Source: Butyrivibrio sp. (GTDB taxonomy: Bacteria > Bacillota > Clostridia > Lachnospirales > Lachnospiraceae). From it: a DNA stretch of 35,190 bases. Each line of letters starts with the position of its first letter. The first letter of the stretch is position 1. Made by a program: the position numbers and the translations under genes. The notes below the pieces were generated by a model. The model was not told the DNA's origin. It saw nothing but the letters and a program-made list of their open reading frames with translations, and ran no database searches. The stretch is from positions 1 through 35,190 of the forward strand of contig JAGBMP010000075.1 of NCBI GenBank assembly GCA_017634825.1. The letters run 5' to 3'. This document shows, piece after piece, positions 23,789 to 32,540 of the stretch.

Positions 23789-25012
23789 ATGAAGGTAACA
23801 GAAGGCGGAGTAACAGCAGCAAAGGGCTTTAGTGCCACAAGCTGCGAAGCCGGTATCAAGTATAAAAATAGAACGGATATGGCCTTTGTCTTTTCCAAAA
23901 CGCCATGTACCAGCGCAGGTACATTTACATCAAACGTGGTAAAGGCAGCCTGTGTTCAGTGGGATCAGAAGATTGTATATTCCGGTGAGCCAATGCACGG
24001 AGTTGTCATCAACTCGGGAATTGCAAATGCCTGCACGGGAAAAGAGGGCTTTGATGCCTGCGAAGCTACAGCAAAGGCTGTAGAGAAGGCATTAGGAGTT
24101 CCATATTCATCAGTTGCCGTGGCATCTACAGGTGTTATCGGTATGCAGCTTCCGGTTGATAAATTAGTGGCCGGAGTTGAAGCTATGAGCAAGACCTTAG
24201 ATGATAGCATAAGCGCCGGAACAGCAGCCTCCAAGGCTATCATGACTACAGATACCGTCAACAAAGAGGTGGCAGTTACTTTCGAAATTGACGGGAAAGA
24301 GATCACCCTCGGCGGAATGAGCAAGGGCTCAGGCATGATCCATCCCAACATGTGTACTATGCTTGCCTTCCTCACAACTGATTTGAGCATTGAGAAATCT
24401 CTTTTGCAGGAAGCAGTTTCAGAGGTGGTAAAAGACTCTTTTAACATGATAACCGTTGACGGAGACACCTCAACAAATGATACCCTTCTTGTTATGGCTA
24501 ACGGCGAAGCAGGCAATGAGATTATTAAGGATAAATCTGATAACTACAACACCTTTAAGGAAGCGCTCAGCTTTGTATGCACCTTCCTTGCCAAGAAGAT
24601 GGCAGCAGACGGTGAGGGAGCAAGTAAGCTCTTTGAAGCAAAGGTAGTAAATGCAAAGTCCAAAGAGGATGCAAGAACACTCTCAAGAGCGATTGTTGGA
24701 TCAAACCTTTCAAAGGCTGCGATCTTCGGGTGCGATGCCAACTTTGGAAGATTTCTGTGCGCCATGGGGTATTCCGGAGCAGATTTTGATCAGAATGATG
24801 TGGAGCTGTTCTTTGAGAGCGCAAACGGAAGACTGAAGGTATTTGATAAGGGAACGCCTATTGTATTTGATGAGGATGAAGCCCTTAAGATCATGAAGGC
24901 AGATGCAGTAACGGTATTTGTCGATATGCATGAGGGAAGCGAAGAGGCAACAGCCTGGGGATGCGATCTCACATACGACTATGTCAAGATAAATGCAGAT
25001 TACAGAAGCTAA
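23789..25012 (+). CDS. argJ: Glutamate N-acetyltransferase / ornithine acetyltransferase
   Basis: A 407-residue enzyme that moves the acetyl group from acetylornithine to glutamate and may also use acetyl-CoA. It is made as a precursor that cuts itself into alpha and beta chains just before a nucleophilic threonine. Here the cleavage motif reads [10 protein letters not shown], so the scissile bond is Cys189-Thr190 where Ala-Thr is common. [11 protein letters not shown] and [11 protein letters not shown] are conserved. GAGGAG upstream of the ATG gives a good ribosome binding site. Whether it is mono- or bifunctional cannot be read from sequence. Confidence 0.96.
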   Translation: MKVTEGGVTAAKGFSATSCEAGIKYKNRTDMAFVFSKTPCTSAGTFTSNVVKAACVQWDQKIVYSGEPMHGVVINSGIANACTGKEGFDACEATAKAVEKALGVPYSSVAVASTGVIGMQLPVDKLVAGVEAMSKTLDDSISAGTAASKAIMTTDTVNKEVAVTFEIDGKEITLGGMSKGSGMIHPNMCTMLAFLTTDLSIEKSLLQEAVSEVVKDSFNMITVDGDTSTNDTLLVMANGEAGNEIIKDKSDNYNTFKEALSFVCTFLAKKMAADGEGASKLFEAKVVNAKSKEDARTLSRAIVGSNLSKAAIFGCDANFGRFLCAMGYSGADFDQNDVELFFESANGRLKVFDKGTPIVFDEDEALKIMKADAVTVFVDMHEGSEEATAWGCDLTYDYVKINADYRS

Positions 25013-25023
25013 AGGAGAGAGTC

Positions 25024-25920
25024 ATGGATCAGGGGATGCAGGATGTACTTAAGAAAGCGGAGGTGCTGGTAGAAGCGCTTCCTTATATTCAGAAGTTCAA
25101 CAGGAAGATCATAGTTGTTAAATACGGCGGAAGTGCCATGAGCAACGAGGAGCTTCAGAAGAATGTAATAACAGATGTTACTCTTTTAAAGCTGGTTGGA
25201 TTTAAGCCAATCATCGTTCACGGCGGCGGAAAGGCCATCAGCTCCTGGGTGTCAAAGGTCGGCAAAGAGGCGGAATTTGTAAACGGACTCAGGGTTACGG
25301 ATTCAGAGACCATGGAGATCGCAGAGATGGTTCTGGGAAGAGTAAACAAACAGCTTGTGACCATGGTTCAGGAGCTGGGTGTTAAGGCCATCGGTATAAG
25401 CGGTAAGGATTCAGGCCTTCTTCATGTTACTAAGAAGTACTCAGACGGCAAGGATATCGGATATGTGGGCGAAATTGACAGCGTAGATCCAAAGGTTTTA
25501 TATGACCTTCTCGACAATGACTATCTGCCTATCGTTGCACCTATCGGACTTGATGATAACTTCGATACTTACAATATAAATGCCGATGATGCTGCCTGTG
25601 CCATTGCCAAGGCAGTGGGAGCTGACAAGCTGGCATTCCTTACAGATATTGAGGGAGTATATAAAGATATCAAGGATCCCGAGTCCTTTATCTCAAGACT
25701 TACCTGCTCTGAGGCAGATGCTCTTATCGCCAGTGGAAATATCGGCGGAGGTATGCTTCCAAAGCTTGGAAACTGTACGGATGCAGTAAGAGGCGGTGTT
25801 AACAGAGTGCATATCCTGGATGGAAGAATTCCTCATTGTCTTCTTCTTGAGATCTTTACCAACAAGGGTATTGGAACCATGTTTATGCCGGACCACGAGA
25901 AAACAGCAGCAAATGCTTAA
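25024..25920 (+). CDS. argB: Acetylglutamate kinase
   Basis: A 298-residue amino acid kinase that phosphorylates N-acetylglutamate. [14 protein letters not shown] and [11 protein letters not shown] form the ATP and substrate loops, and [10 protein letters not shown] and [23 protein letters not shown] follow as in the family. The N-terminal 25 residues form the extra helix typical of the arginine-sensitive hexameric form, so feedback inhibition by arginine is likely. AAAGGAGAG 5 nt upstream fixes the ATG at 25024, 11 nt after argJ. Confidence 0.96.
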   Translation: MDQGMQDVLKKAEVLVEALPYIQKFNRKIIVVKYGGSAMSNEELQKNVITDVTLLKLVGFKPIIVHGGGKAISSWVSKVGKEAEFVNGLRVTDSETMEIAEMVLGRVNKQLVTMVQELGVKAIGISGKDSGLLHVTKKYSDGKDIGYVGEIDSVDPKVLYDLLDNDYLPIVAPIGLDDNFDTYNINADDAACAIAKAVGADKLAFLTDIEGVYKDIKDPESFISRLTCSEADALIASGNIGGGMLPKLGNCTDAVRGGVNRVHILDGRIPHCLLLEIFTNKGIGTMFMPDHEKTAANA

Positions 25921-25937
25921 TAACAGGAGATATTAAA

Positions 25938-27137
25938 ATGAGTGAGATGATGCAGAAGTACATTGAAGAGGCTGAGAAAGCTCTTTTACACACATATAAC
26001 AGATATCAGATCGTTTTGGACAAAGGTGACGGAGTTTATCTCTATGACATAGATGGCAAGAAGTATCTGGATTTCGTGTCGGGTATTGCTGTATTTGCCC
26101 TTGGCTATAACAACAAAGAGTACAATGATGCGCTCAAGAACCAGATTGATAAGCTTCTGCATACCTCTAACTACTATTACAATGTGCCGGCAATTGAGGC
26201 TGCCAAGAAGATAAAAGAAGTATCCGGGATGGACAGGGTATTCTTTACAAACAGCGGAGCAGAGGCTGTTGAGGGTGCTTTGAAGGCAGCAAGGAAGTAT
26301 GCTTTCCTTAAGGATGGCAAAAATGATCATGAGATCATAGCCATGAATCATTCCTTCCACGGAAGGACCTTCGGTGCGCTTTCCGTAACAGGAAATCCTC
26401 ATTACAGAGAGGCCTTTGAGCCTATGATCGGCAATATAAAGTTTGCTGATCTCAATGACTATGACTCGGTTCTTAAGTGCGTAAATGACAAGACCTGCGC
26501 TATAATCTTTGAGACTGTTCAGGGAGAGGGCGGTATATATCCGGCAACAGAAGAGTTTTTGACCAAGGTAAGAGCTCTTTGCGATGAAAAAGACATCCTT
26601 CTTATCCTGGACGAGATCCAGTGCGGAATGGGAAGAACAGGATATATGTTTGCATGGCAGAAGTACGGAATTAAGCCTGATATCATGACAACTGCCAAGG
26701 CTCTCGGCTGCGGAGTACCGGTTGGAGCATTCCTCATGACCGAAAAAGTTGGGCAGAATTCACTTGTCGCAGGAGACCACGGAACCACCTATGGTGGCAA
26801 TCCTTTTGCCTGCGCTGCCATAAACAAAGTCCTTGATTTATTTAAGCAGGACAATATAATAGAGAATGTGAATGAGGTGGCTCCTTATTTGGAGAAGCGC
26901 CTTGATGAGCTTAAGGATAAGTATGATTTCATAACAGACAGACGTGGAGCAGGTCTTATGCAGGGACTGGTATTTAACAGACCTGTAGGTGAAGTTATCA
27001 ATAAGGCACTTGAGAAGGGACTTATCCTTATAAATGCGGGAGCAGAGATAATCAGATTTGTTCCTCCGCTGGTTATAACTAAGGAGAATGTAGATGACAT
27101 GATCGAGATTTTGGATTCATGTCTGGAGTCTTTATGA
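25938..27137 (+). CDS. argD: Acetylornithine aminotransferase
   Basis: A 399-residue class III pyridoxal-phosphate aminotransferase that makes N-acetylornithine from the semialdehyde. TNSGAEAVEGALKAARKY binds the cofactor phosphate, ILDEIQCGMGRTG carries the conserved Asp, and TTAKALGCGVPVGAF carries the Schiff-base lysine. It could also serve in lysine synthesis as in other bacteria. CAGGAGA before the ATG is the ribosome binding site. Its TGA overlaps the ATG of the next gene. Confidence 0.96.
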   Translation: MSEMMQKYIEEAEKALLHTYNRYQIVLDKGDGVYLYDIDGKKYLDFVSGIAVFALGYNNKEYNDALKNQIDKLLHTSNYYYNVPAIEAAKKIKEVSGMDRVFFTNSGAEAVEGALKAARKYAFLKDGKNDHEIIAMNHSFHGRTFGALSVTGNPHYREAFEPMIGNIKFADLNDYDSVLKCVNDKTCAIIFETVQGEGGIYPATEEFLTKVRALCDEKDILLILDEIQCGMGRTGYMFAWQKYGIKPDIMTTAKALGCGVPVGAFLMTEKVGQNSLVAGDHGTTYGGNPFACAAINKVLDLFKQDNIIENVNEVAPYLEKRLDELKDKYDFITDRRGAGLMQGLVFNRPVGEVINKALEKGLILINAGAEIIRFVPPLVITKENVDDMIEILDSCLESL

Positions 27138-28645
27138 GAATTAGAATTAGAATAATATCAATAATACTTGTTGCCTGCGCACTGCTGGGCACTTACGTTT
27201 ACGCCCGCTCTGACAGGAGCATATTTGAGGATTATTCTCTTTTTGCAAGAAATAAAACTACCGTGAGGCTGTGGTATACGGATGATACCCTGACTCCATA
27301 TCTCCAGAGTAAGGCTGTTGCCTACTCTGAGTCTAATAGCAAGGTTCGAATCGAGCCTGTGCTTGTTTCCGGTCTTGAATACCTGGAGGCCATCAACAAG
27401 GCCTCCGTGGATGAAGACAATTACCCTGATTTGTATATAATAACAAATGATTCTCTCGAGAAGGCCTATTTAGCAGGCCTTGCAACAGAGATTGAAGGTG
27501 GAGATGAATTCCTTTCAAAGGGAATTTTCCCTGAAGCTGCTATTAATTCCGTTACCTATAAAGGGAAAAAGATAGCATATCCCTTCTACTTTGAGACCAG
27601 TTCTCTTATCTACAACAAGACCTATCTCGAGAACATGGCTGTTGAGACCATGCAGACAGAGATAGATACAGCTGAGGGAGAGGCTGCTCAGGAAGAGACT
27701 GAAAAAGCTGAGGAAGAAGGAAATCTCTCGGAAGATGCCGAGGTTACCTCAGAAGATGTAAATCCTGAGATCACTCAGGGTATGATCGATGAAGTTGTTG
27801 CTGAGAACCTTCCTCTTAATATCTCAGATATCCTGAAGTTTGCCGAGAGTTACAATGCTCCGGAGCAGGTTGAGGCGGTATTCAAGTGGGATGTTACCGA
27901 TATTTTCTACAATTACTTCTTTGTTGGTAATTACATGAACGTTGGTGGACAGGCAGGAGATGATGTCAGCCAGATCGATATTTATAATACAGACACTATC
28001 AGCTGCATGAAGATTTATCAGCAGCTTAATCAGTTCTTTGCTATCGATGCCGATTCAATTGACTATGACAAGGTGGTTCAGGACTTTATCGATGGTAAGG
28101 TTGTATTTACCATTGCTACTACAGATATCATCAAGAAGATTGACGATGCCAAGGCATCAGGCGAGTGTAATTTTGAGTTTGCAGTAGCTGATATGCCCGG
28201 CCTTACAGCTGATTTCGGATCAAGAACCATGTCAGTAACGGATTGTATCGTTGTCAACGGACTCTCCGAAAATCCGGAAGAAGCCAATGAAGTAGCCAGA
28301 TTTTTGTGCTCTGACAATTCCGGAGATATCTACAAGCTTGGCGGAAAGGTATCAGCTCATTACGGCGTTAAGTATGACAATGCCAATCTTGCAACCTTTG
28401 TAGGCGTTTATGCCGATTCGGTTCCAATGCCCAAGACAATTGAGACCAGCAACCTCTGGATGGAGCTTGAGATCGCATTTACCAAGATCTGGAACGGAGA
28501 GGACTGTAATTCAACGCTTAAAAACGTCAGTGAGAGCATTATGACGCAGGTTACAGGTACTCCTTATACTGCAGAGGCACTTCCTGATCCCGATGATGAT
28601 GCGATAACCGCAGGACTTACAGAAGATAGTGAAGATAATGATTGA
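27134..28645 (+). CDS. Extracellular solute-binding protein without transporter partner
   Basis: A 503-residue exported protein resembling family 1 (MalE-type) substrate-binding proteins: TTVRLWYTDD, YPDLYIITND and KKIAYPFYFETSSLIYNK match the first lobe. A Glu-rich insertion of about 35 residues (near 175-210) is unusual. The N-terminal hydrophobic segment contains LVAC, a possible lipobox, but also ends in YVYA, a possible signal peptidase I site, so anchoring is uncertain. The ATG at 27134 overlaps the argD stop (ATGA) and has GGAG 5 nt upstream; the ATG at 27119 is less well placed. No permease or ATPase gene is nearby. The ligand is unknown. Confidence 0.85.
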   Translation: MRIRIRIISIILVACALLGTYVYARSDRSIFEDYSLFARNKTTVRLWYTDDTLTPYLQSKAVAYSESNSKVRIEPVLVSGLEYLEAINKASVDEDNYPDLYIITNDSLEKAYLAGLATEIEGGDEFLSKGIFPEAAINSVTYKGKKIAYPFYFETSSLIYNKTYLENMAVETMQTEIDTAEGEAAQEETEKAEEEGNLSEDAEVTSEDVNPEITQGMIDEVVAENLPLNISDILKFAESYNAPEQVEAVFKWDVTDIFYNYFFVGNYMNVGGQAGDDVSQIDIYNTDTISCMKIYQQLNQFFAIDADSIDYDKVVQDFIDGKVVFTIATTDIIKKIDDAKASGECNFEFAVADMPGLTADFGSRTMSVTDCIVVNGLSENPEEANEVARFLCSDNSGDIYKLGGKVSAHYGVKYDNANLATFVGVYADSVPMPKTIETSNLWMELEIAFTKIWNGEDCNSTLKNVSESIMTQVTGTPYTAEALPDPDDDAITAGLTEDSEDND

Positions 28646-28670
28646 ATTATTTTGTTCAATCGCATAGAAT
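28642..28670 (+). promoter_or_regulatory. Promoter of comEA
   Basis: TTGAAT (28642-28647) and TAGAAT (28665-28670) are exactly 17 nt apart. The -35 lies in one arm of an inverted repeat, GATTGAA (28640-28646) and TTCAATC (28655-28661), which also spans the stop codon of the preceding gene. Confidence 0.6.
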
Positions 28671-28687
28671 AAAAAAGCATGGTGGGG

Positions 28688-28705
28688 TCCTCTTATTTAG
28701 GAGGA
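28688..28705 (+). promoter_or_regulatory. Possible hairpin hiding the comEA ribosome binding site
   Basis: TCCTC (28688-28692) can pair with GAGGA (28701-28705), the core of the comEA ribosome binding site, across an 8-nt loop. Five pairs are weak but might modulate translation. Confidence 0.3.
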
Positions 28706-28708
28706 AAC

Positions 28709-29359
28709 ATGCGAAAATTATTACCAATATCAGCACTTATGCTGATGTTTCTGACCGGATGCACATCTGCAAACAAAGAGATAATCTTATCTGATAACAC
28801 TGCTAATAATACCTTGGAAGCTGAGGCTTTTAGCTCGCAGGAAGATTCCGGAAAAGAAACAGAGACACCGGAGACTTTAGATAATGAGCCTCCTGAAAAT
28901 GTTGTGGTATATGTCTGTGGAGCAGTGGTAAATCCCGGAGTATATGAGCTTCCTGAAGGAAGCAGGATCGATGATGCACTAGCCGCTGCCGGCGGTTTTT
29001 CTGAGGATGCCGACAGGACTTATGTCAATCTGGCTGCCAGGCTAAGCGACGGATCCAAGCTGCAGATACCGACGATATCAGAGACTTCTGATGAAGCTCT
29101 TGCAAAAGAGATAGAATCTTTTGACACAGGAGATAATGGATATAAATCCGGTGCATCAGATGGAGGCGGTCTTATCAATATCAATACCGCTTCGCAAACA
29201 GAACTGGCTACGCTCCCGGGAATAGGTGAGGGAATAGCCGGCAAGATAATAAAATACAGAGACGAGAACGGCTCTTTTAAAAGTATCGAAGATATCATGA
29301 AGGTATCAGGGATCAAAGATAAGTTGTTCTCTAAGATAAAAGATCAAATAACTGTCTGA
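28709..29359 (+). CDS. comEA: ComEA-type DNA receptor, predicted lipoprotein
   Basis: A 216-residue protein with the two ComEA modules: an SLBB domain (about 70-125, VVVYVCGAVVNPGVYELPEG) and a helix-hairpin-helix DNA-binding domain at the C-terminus (ININTASQTELATLPGIG). ComEA binds double-stranded DNA at the cell surface and hands it to ComEC. The N-terminus carries the lipobox LTGC with Cys18, so it should be lipid-anchored instead of held by a transmembrane helix. GGAGG 4-5 nt upstream fixes the ATG at 28709. comEC lies three genes downstream. Confidence 0.92.
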   Translation: MRKLLPISALMLMFLTGCTSANKEIILSDNTANNTLEAEAFSSQEDSGKETETPETLDNEPPENVVVYVCGAVVNPGVYELPEGSRIDDALAAAGGFSEDADRTYVNLAARLSDGSKLQIPTISETSDEALAKEIESFDTGDNGYKSGASDGGGLININTASQTELATLPGIGEGIAGKIIKYRDENGSFKSIEDIMKVSGIKDKLFSKIKDQITV

Positions 29360-29379
29360 TTTATAGGAATGGTGAAGAA

Positions 29380-30060
29380 ATGAGCAAGAAAGCGCTTGTA
29401 GTAGACGACGAAAAGGCAATTGTAAAGGGTATAAAGTTCTCTCTGGAGCAGGACGACATTGTTGTTGACTGTGCATATGACGGACAGGAAGCTCTTGATA
29501 AGGCTAAGGCCGGCAATTATGATATTATCCTTCTCGACGTAATGCTTCCTAAGCTCACAGGTTTTGAGGTTTGCCAGCAGATAAGGGAGTTTTCGGATGT
29601 TCCGATTATCATGCTCACAGCCAAGGGCGATGACATGGACAAGATCCTTGGCCTTGAGTACGGCGCAGACGATTACATTACAAAACCTTTCAACATCCTC
29701 GAGGTTAAGGCCAGGATCAAGGCTATTATCCGCAGAACCGGAAGAACTGCCGATACCAATCAGGTTATGACCTTTGGCGACCTTAAGCTCAACGAAGAGT
29801 ACAGAAGAGTATTTGTGGGAGACAGAGAGATCAATGTTACCAGCAGAGAATATGAGCTGCTGGAGCTTTTGGCGTCCACTCCCGGTAAGACTTATACAAG
29901 AGAAGAGCTTCTTGAGACCATCTGGGGAACAGATTATCCCGGTGATGAGAGAACAGTGGATGTTCATATCAGAAGACTTCGTGAGAAGCTTGAGTCTAAC
30001 CCAAGCGAGCCTAGATATGTAAGAACTAAGTGGGGCGCCGGATATTACTTCCAGGCATAA
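29380..30060 (+). CDS. OmpR/PhoB-family response regulator
   Basis: A 226-residue two-domain regulator. The receiver domain has Asp9/Asp10, the phospho-acceptor Asp53 in LLDVMLPKLTG, and the conserved Lys in YITKPF. The C-terminal winged helix shows VTSREYELLELLASTPGK and DVHIRRLREKLE, typical of OmpR-type DNA-binding domains. It is followed after 3 nt by a histidine kinase, which is its likely partner. comEA lies 20 nt upstream, so the regulator is probably transcribed from the comEA promoter. Confidence 0.95.
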   Translation: MSKKALVVDDEKAIVKGIKFSLEQDDIVVDCAYDGQEALDKAKAGNYDIILLDVMLPKLTGFEVCQQIREFSDVPIIMLTAKGDDMDKILGLEYGADDYITKPFNILEVKARIKAIIRRTGRTADTNQVMTFGDLKLNEEYRRVFVGDREINVTSREYELLELLASTPGKTYTREELLETIWGTDYPGDERTVDVHIRRLREKLESNPSEPRYVRTKWGAGYYFQA

Positions 30061-30063
30061 CTT

Positions 30064-31563
30064 ATGGATAAAAGTAAGTTTAAATTTAAAGACATTCTTA
30101 AGAGTCTAAGAGTGCGATTCTTCATAATTGTATTTATAACGGGGCTTGTTTCATGCCTCGTTATGCATTCTGTCATTCTGACCAGTTATGAGGATCGTGC
30201 TGTCAATGTAAGATCGACAGAGGTACAGACACAGCTGCGAATTCTCGCTAATCACCTCATTGTTTCCAACTACCTTCTTGATACATCATCAGAAGTGATC
30301 AATGCCGAGCTGGATATGCTTGCCAATCTTTATGATGGTCGTGTTATCGTTATCAACGATGATCTTAAGGTGGTAAAAGACACTTATAACATAAGTCAGG
30401 GTAAGACCATCATCTCAGAAGAGGTGGTAAACTGCCTAAAGACCGGCTCCAAGGGAACTGTTTCAAAGTATGACCAGGCCAACGGATACATTGAGATTGT
30501 TACTCCCATTATTGAGAGTGATCTCATTCAGGAGGAGGATGTATCTGCAATCGGTAAGAGCAGTGAAGTGGTGCGTGGAGTTCTTTTGACCAGTGTATCT
30601 ACCGATACGATAGCAACTACACTTAATATCCTCAGCAGAAGAGCGCAGAGTCTTGAGGTTGTTATAATCCTATTCATCCTTGCATTTGCAGCCTGGGTAT
30701 CACATACGCTGCTAAAGCCTTTCGATAGGATTACTGCAGCCATCAATGATGTAAAGGCCGGTTATACGGATGAGCCTATTACAGGACCTAACTACCTTGA
30801 GACAGAGCAGATCATCAAGGCTTTCAATGCGCTACTTAAGCGAATGAAGGTTTTGGATGATTCAAGGCAGGAGTTTGTATCCAACGTCTCTCATGAGCTT
30901 AAGACTCCTATTACCTCCATGAAGGTTCTGGCAGATTCGCTTCTTGCCCAGGAGGATGTTCCCAATGAGGTCTACAGGGAGTTCATGACGGATATCGGCG
31001 CTGAGATTGACAGAGAGGATAAGATCATCAACGATCTGTTGTCTCTGGTCAAGATGGACAAGAAGGCATCGGGACTTACCATTACCTCAGTAGATGTTGT
31101 GAGCCTCACAGAAGTGATCCTTAAGAGATTAAGGCCCATTGCCAGAAGACACAATATTGAACTCACACTTGAGAGTAAAAGAGCTATCGTTGCTGAGATA
31201 GACGAAGTTAAGATATCACTCGCTATCATGAACCTTGTCGAAAATGCTATCAAATACAACAGGGACGAGGGATGGGTTAAGGTTGAACTTGATGCCGACC
31301 ATCAGAATTTTTATGTCAAGGTTATGGATTCGGGCTATGGTATTCCCGAGGAATCTCTTGACCATATTTATGAGAGATTTTACAGGGTTGATAAGTCAAG
31401 ATCACGTGAGATTGGCGGAACGGGACTTGGCCTGTCAATAGCAAGAAATGCGGTTCTGATGCACAGGGGAAGTATCGATGTGCAGAGTAAACTGGATGAA
31501 GGAACAACCTTTACGATATCAATTCCACTTACAGCTACTGCAGTTAATACTACAGCAAAATAA
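30064..31563 (+). CDS. Membrane sensor histidine kinase
   Basis: A 499-residue kinase with a transmembrane helix near 17-40, an extracytoplasmic region of about 150 residues, a second helix near 200-220, a HAMP-like linker, the dimerisation domain with the phosphorylated His277 in SHELKTP, and the ATPase domain with NLVENAIKYN, DSGYGIPEE and GGTGLGLSIA. It probably phosphorylates the regulator 3 nt upstream. The GerMN lipoprotein gene follows after 15 nt; in actinobacteria the GerMN protein LpqB interacts with the kinase MtrB, which suggests a comparable extracytoplasmic partner here. Confidence 0.94.
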   Translation: MDKSKFKFKDILKSLRVRFFIIVFITGLVSCLVMHSVILTSYEDRAVNVRSTEVQTQLRILANHLIVSNYLLDTSSEVINAELDMLANLYDGRVIVINDDLKVVKDTYNISQGKTIISEEVVNCLKTGSKGTVSKYDQANGYIEIVTPIIESDLIQEEDVSAIGKSSEVVRGVLLTSVSTDTIATTLNILSRRAQSLEVVIILFILAFAAWVSHTLLKPFDRITAAINDVKAGYTDEPITGPNYLETEQIIKAFNALLKRMKVLDDSRQEFVSNVSHELKTPITSMKVLADSLLAQEDVPNEVYREFMTDIGAEIDREDKIINDLLSLVKMDKKASGLTITSVDVVSLTEVILKRLRPIARRHNIELTLESKRAIVAEIDEVKISLAIMNLVENAIKYNRDEGWVKVELDADHQNFYVKVMDSGYGIPEESLDHIYERFYRVDKSRSREIGGTGLGLSIARNAVLMHRGSIDVQSKLDEGTTFTISIPLTATAVNTTAK

Positions 31564-31578
31564 CAATTGGATTGTCAT

Positions 31579-32514
31579 ATGAAGAGAATTAATATTTTGA
31601 AAAACAGAATAACATGTGCTGTCCTTATTGTTTGTATGACGGTTTTAATGGCGGGATGTGGCAGAAAAGAAGCAGTCGATCCGGATGCCTTCAAGCTCTT
31701 TTACGTCAATAACAGTGAGACCGGTATTGTAGCAGTAAACTATGATATTAAAAGCTCTCTGCAGGATACTGATGCAGTAATTCGTGAACTGATCGGACAG
31801 CTTGGCACAATGCCTGAGAGACTTCAGTACGAAGCACCACTCACCGGAGAAGTAACCCTTCTTGGGTATTCGCTGAATGATAAAGTTCTGACCCTTAATT
31901 TTGATATCAAGTATGCAGATATCGGAAGGACCGTGGAGATCCTGGACAGAGCGGCAATTGTAAGAACCTTTACGCAGCTTGATGAGATTGAGTATGTATC
32001 CTTCCAGGTAGAGGGAACGCCTCTGTCTGACCACTATGGCAATATCATCGGCAATATGTCGGCGGATACATTTATCTTCAATGTAGGAAATGAGATCAAC
32101 ACCTATGAAAGGGTTGAGCTTAAGCTCTATTTTGCGAATGAAACAGGAGATAAGCTGGTTCCGGTTTATCGATCTGTAGTTTATAACAGTAATATTTCAA
32201 TGGAGAGACTGGCGGTGGAGCAGATAATAACAGGCCCCAAGACTGATATCTGCTATCCGACCATATCCAAGGACACCAAGATCAATAGTGTTAATGTAAA
32301 AGACGGTGTCTGTTATGTTGATTTTGATTCTTCTTTTTTGACAGAGCCTTATAACGTAACTGCTGAGGTTGCTATTTATTCTCTGGTAAACAGCATCGTA
32401 GAGCTTACTAACGTAAATAAGGTTGCTTTCTCTGTAAACGGAGAAGCTAATTTTACATTTATGGATTTCTCAATTACAGGACCATACGAGAGAAATCTTG
32501 ATCTTATGGAATAA
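31579..32514 (+). CDS. Lipoprotein with two GerMN domains
   Basis: A 311-residue predicted lipoprotein with lipobox LMAGC and Cys27 as the anchoring residue. Two similar halves follow (about 45-165 and 180-305), each resembling a GerMN domain; the tandem layout matches GerM of spore formers. Short Leu/Ile/Val strands alternate with helices such as DTDAVIRELIGQL and SMERLAVEQIITGP. The ATG at 31579 has a weak ribosome binding site; a TTG at 31567 is no better. Its place right after a response regulator and kinase gene recalls mtrA-mtrB-lpqB. A role in envelope sensing is possible; a sporulation role cannot be excluded. Confidence 0.86.
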   Translation: MKRINILKNRITCAVLIVCMTVLMAGCGRKEAVDPDAFKLFYVNNSETGIVAVNYDIKSSLQDTDAVIRELIGQLGTMPERLQYEAPLTGEVTLLGYSLNDKVLTLNFDIKYADIGRTVEILDRAAIVRTFTQLDEIEYVSFQVEGTPLSDHYGNIIGNMSADTFIFNVGNEINTYERVELKLYFANETGDKLVPVYRSVVYNSNISMERLAVEQIITGPKTDICYPTISKDTKINSVNVKDGVCYVDFDSSFLTEPYNVTAEVAIYSLVNSIVELTNVNKVAFSVNGEANFTFMDFSITGPYERNLDLME

Positions 32515-32540
32515 AAATTATTTGTTAGGAGTATTTTTCT

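Noticed and set aside
23965..24516. A 183-codon minus-strand frame inside argJ
   Set aside because: argJ is intact and conserved across the region; the antisense frame has no start signals.
28640..28661. GATTGAA...TTCAATC as a terminator of the solute-binding protein gene
   Set aside because: No U-tract follows and the arm contains a good -35 box; more likely part of the comEA promoter or an operator.
29344..29967. A 207-codon open frame on the minus strand opposite the OmpR-type regulator
   Set aside because: Shadow of a well-supported response regulator gene; composition is typical of antisense frames.
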